A DNA stretch of 64,000 nt from positions 2,826,874-2,890,873 of the forward strand of contig NC_092014.1 in the NCBI RefSeq assembly GCF_042242105.1. Reading direction: 5' to 3'. This document shows, piece after piece, positions 61,405 to 64,000 of the stretch. Every line of letters begins with the position of its first letter. The stretch's first letter is position 1. The position numbers were made by a program, and so were the translations under genes. Source of the DNA: Pempheris klunzingeri (Eukaryota; Chordata; Actinopteri; Acropomatiformes; Pempheridae). The notes below the pieces were generated by a model. That model made no database searches. It was not told the origin of the DNA and saw only the letters and a program-made list of their open reading frames with translations.

Positions 61405-61604
61405 GACTGGTCCTCTCCTCGCTCCGCTGAGACTAAACTAACTAAAAATGTGTGACATGTATAAAGGAAGTCTCGTTTGGAGAAGTTTGAGATCTGCAAG
61501 TACAATTTGCTGTTTGTCACTTCACTGTGGTTAAACATGCCTCCTTAAATGGCAACTTCTCTACCGCTAATCATGTTGCTCGTCACAGAAAAGTGTGTAA
61601 AACA

Positions 61605-61941
61605 GAGCCCTGGGAGCATTGACCAAGAGCTCTGTTTTTTTGCCGTTGAGTTTGAGGAGGGTAGAGGTCATCCAAGTTTTTATTTCACAGAGATGCAGCG
61701 ATATCCCCTCCTGTGGAGAGCACCAACAGTGACAAAGCATAGGGTGGAGTCCAGGATGACGCTGAGGGTTCGTGCTTCAGGGGATGGAGAGACGGAGCAG
61801 TCGTCCACATGGAGGAGAGGACCTAGGACGGAGCCTTGTGGCACTCCATGGTTAACTGGGGCAGGGTGGGAAGTGGATCCATCAATGGTAAAAAACTGTT
61901 GATTAAGACAAATGAAGAGAGTTTTCCAGAGATGTGATTGT
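61605..61941 (-). mobile_element. Rearranged LINE reverse-transcriptase fragment at the array edge
   Basis: Pieces of the spacer LINE fragment are shuffled here: the part around 61605-61691 (equivalent to the middle of sister fragments) comes before 61692-61820, and the YADD box region is missing. Marks the right border of the repeated array. Confidence 0.75.
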
Positions 61942-61949
61942 CCTTGTTT

Positions 61950-61951
<2 letters not shown>

Positions 61952-61986
<35 letters not shown>
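61952..61986. repeat. (CA)n microsatellite
   Basis: About 17 AC dinucleotides without interruption. Array homology stops here. Confidence 0.9.
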
Positions 61987-61988
<2 letters not shown>

Positions 61989-64000
61989 CATGGCCAGCAA
62001 GATATCTGTAGGGTTGAAAGTATTAAAACTAAATTTCTTGAATTTCTGCTCAGGAAATATTGTATATAATGTTTGAAGGCAAAGCAGGAAGTGGATATTT
62101 TGTTAAGATGATGGGTGAGGCTTTGCTGTTACTTGAATCCAAATACAAAGACACTGTTGTTCAGTTAGTTTGAACCCAGTGTTTCTTTACACAGAGCAGT
62201 TTTGAGAGGGACACTGGGTGTTTATTGATATTTTATGGGAGCAGAGAGAGTGACTCTCAGTCACTGACCTGTGATGCACTTTCTTCAGTGTCTGACGCCA
62301 GGGCAAACAACACAGTGAGGTTTAGGCAGAGATGAAGTCAGTCAAATGAGCAGGGAGCAAAAAATCAGGCTCACTATACAGAAGGAAAATGTGCTTGTCA
62401 CAAGGAACGAAGACAAACAGGCGCTGAAGGAAGGGAATAAACTAAATACACTATGGCAGTCAGGTAACGAGACAGGTGGAGCTTAAGACTCGAGGGGAGA
62501 CTTAAGTGATGAAATAAAACAAGAAATGAAAACGTAAACACGAGCTACAGAACAGAGCGGGACGTCACATCTGATCTGACGGCGCCACATTTTTCTTCAG
62601 TTGTGTAATATTTCACACGCAGCAGTGATGTTGCAAAAGCAGTTGTGGTGGCTGTGCCACACCTCTGCATGTGAGTTTGTTACTCTGAGCATCTCTGTAT
62701 GAGTTTTGTAATGCCGTCGGGCCTTTTGGATGCACACTAAACATTTCTCATTGATAAATGTGGCTCTGTAGCGAGTAAAATCTAAATACATTGTGGTAGA
62801 AGTCATTTTCAGGTGCAGTAATAAAGCTAACTAGTGACATTTGGCCTCTTCAGAGGGTTCATCAGCTTGATGACGACCAGCTGAAACACGATTGTGTTAA
62901 AATCAAAGTTTTATTTCGCTCTCACTGATTATAAGGGTTATAATGCACAGATGATCGTGGCTCAGATGTTTCTCCCTCAGGTGTGTCTCATCCAGGATGG
63001 TTGAGGGAACTTCAGCTCTTCGCTCTGTCCCGCTCTTGGCCTTGGTGGTTTTGCTGGTACTTTGTTTTCCGATGGGTGTGATGATCCAGTTTAGGTGGCC
63101 TGTATCTCTGTTGGTATGTCGACGTAGAGCCCAGATCCTGTGGCCCTTTGTGTGTGCAGGTCTGGGTGGCTTCCCTTGTTTTAGTTCTTCTTGGCCAGCC
63201 CGTCTTTGTTAATATTGGATTATGGTTGCCTTTGTTCATTAAAAAATTCAATATTTACGACTCAGTTTGGTTATGTTGGACCTCTTGTGTTGAGGAGCCT
63301 TTCCTTGCTTATTTTTGCACCACTTCAGACCGCCTCGTGGGAAATGAATTTGGACTCATTACTGCAGTAACTGTTGGTTGTGACAAACCCGAATCATCAC
63401 AGTTTAAAAGGTGCGCTTCCCCCCGCCGCCTAATAAAGCTGTGAGGATCTTGGTGTCCTTGTCATTCCACACAAGACCGCTCAGCAAACCACCATCTTTT
63501 AACAAGCTTATTATCATCAAGTGATTTCAAGACACATCGTCCTCCATGGAGAGTGACGCTCAGGATCATTTCTTAGGTTAAAGGGGACATATTATGCAAA
63601 ATGCACTTTTTAATGTCTCTTCAACATCGACGTGTGTCCCCAGTGTGTCTACAAACCCTTAAACTACGAGAAAAGACCGTCCTCTCTCTTTTTCTCCATT
63701 CCTCGTTTAGTTTTGGCCCCGAGTGTGATGTCACATGTTGATCATGTGACCTTGTTCAACTTAAACACAAATAACACCAAATGGAACAAAAATGTAAAAT
63801 GTGCAAATCAATTATAAGTTGACCTAAACTAAGTATTTTTGTCTGATGTCTAACAATTACACTAATAATATAAATAGTTTCTTGTTTTGCTCACAATATA
63901 ATATATATAACCTGGGGGATTCATGTACGACCAGCTCCAGCATTGAAGATGACAGAGCTGATGCTGGCCTTGGTGGGAGGAGCCTGTCCAGGGAACTGAC
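61987..64000. other. Right flank outside the array
   Basis: No homology to the gene unit and no gene I can support. About 62280-62580 resembles a decayed LTR-like repeat in composition (weak). About 63575-63700 matches a very common teleost interspersed repeat that starts AAGGGGACATATTATGCAAA and includes GTGTCCCCAGTGTGTCTAC; its class is unclear to me. A plus-strand AATAAA occurs near 63432. Short ORFs (60-98 codons) lack recognisable motifs. Confidence 0.5.

Noticed and set aside
62280-62580. Possible solo LTR of a relative of the Gypsy element
   Set aside because: Only loose similarity of composition and short words to the LTRs; no clear ends or target duplication.
62597-62806. 69-codon minus-strand ORF in the right flank
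   Set aside because: No recognisable domain, no splice partners and no second copy.

Overview
The window looks like teleost fish nuclear DNA: multi-exon genes with GT/AG splice sites, Tc1/mariner, piggyBac, chromodomain Gypsy, non-LTR and tRNA-SINE-like repeats, and a fish-type CD22/sialoadhesin-like (Siglec-like) receptor family. The organism is inferred from gene family and repeat content only; I cannot name the species.

About 61.4 kb is a tandem, head-to-tail array of eight Ig-superfamily receptor genes, all on the minus strand. I call them A to H from left to right: A 22-11126 (3' end beyond the left edge), B 13784-17743, C 20221-24237, D 26342-30833, E 33329-37350, F 39902-47852, G 50343-54355, H 56906-61404. 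Every copy has the same exon plan: a signal-peptide exon, V-like D1, C2-like D2, V-like D3, C2-like D4, then two closely related C2-like domains D5 and D6, a transmembrane exon and short tail exons. D1 has three Siglec-like features: an F-strand FRF arginine, a B-strand/E-strand cysteine pair with no F-strand cysteine, and a tryptophan in the A strand.

The main discovery is that nearly identical ectodomains carry two unrelated membrane and tail cassettes. B, C, E and G have a transmembrane exon with an Arg at its edge and a short tail with one Grb2-type YINV tyrosine. D, F and H have a different, uncharged transmembrane segment and a longer tail with three tyrosines, one of them a textbook ITIM (LQYASV). 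From C onwards the two types alternate strictly, so the array is built from repeats of a two-gene unit of about 13.56 kb. This looks like a paired-receptor cluster kept similar outside and different inside.

Spacers between genes (2.1-2.7 kb) are also copies of each other. Each holds a fragment of a LINE reverse transcriptase and no gene I can support. Gene A carries a four-layer nest of mobile elements in its D3-D4 intron (774-9119): a Tc1 element containing a SINE-like insert, an old broken Gypsy fragment, and a young chromodomain Gypsy with both LTRs. Gene F has a 3.4-kb piggyBac element inside its D4 exon, which itself contains a 364-bp tandem repeat. The array ends on the right at a rearranged LINE fragment and a (CA)n run near 61.95 kb; 62-64 kb is non-array sequence with scattered repeats and no gene that I can support.
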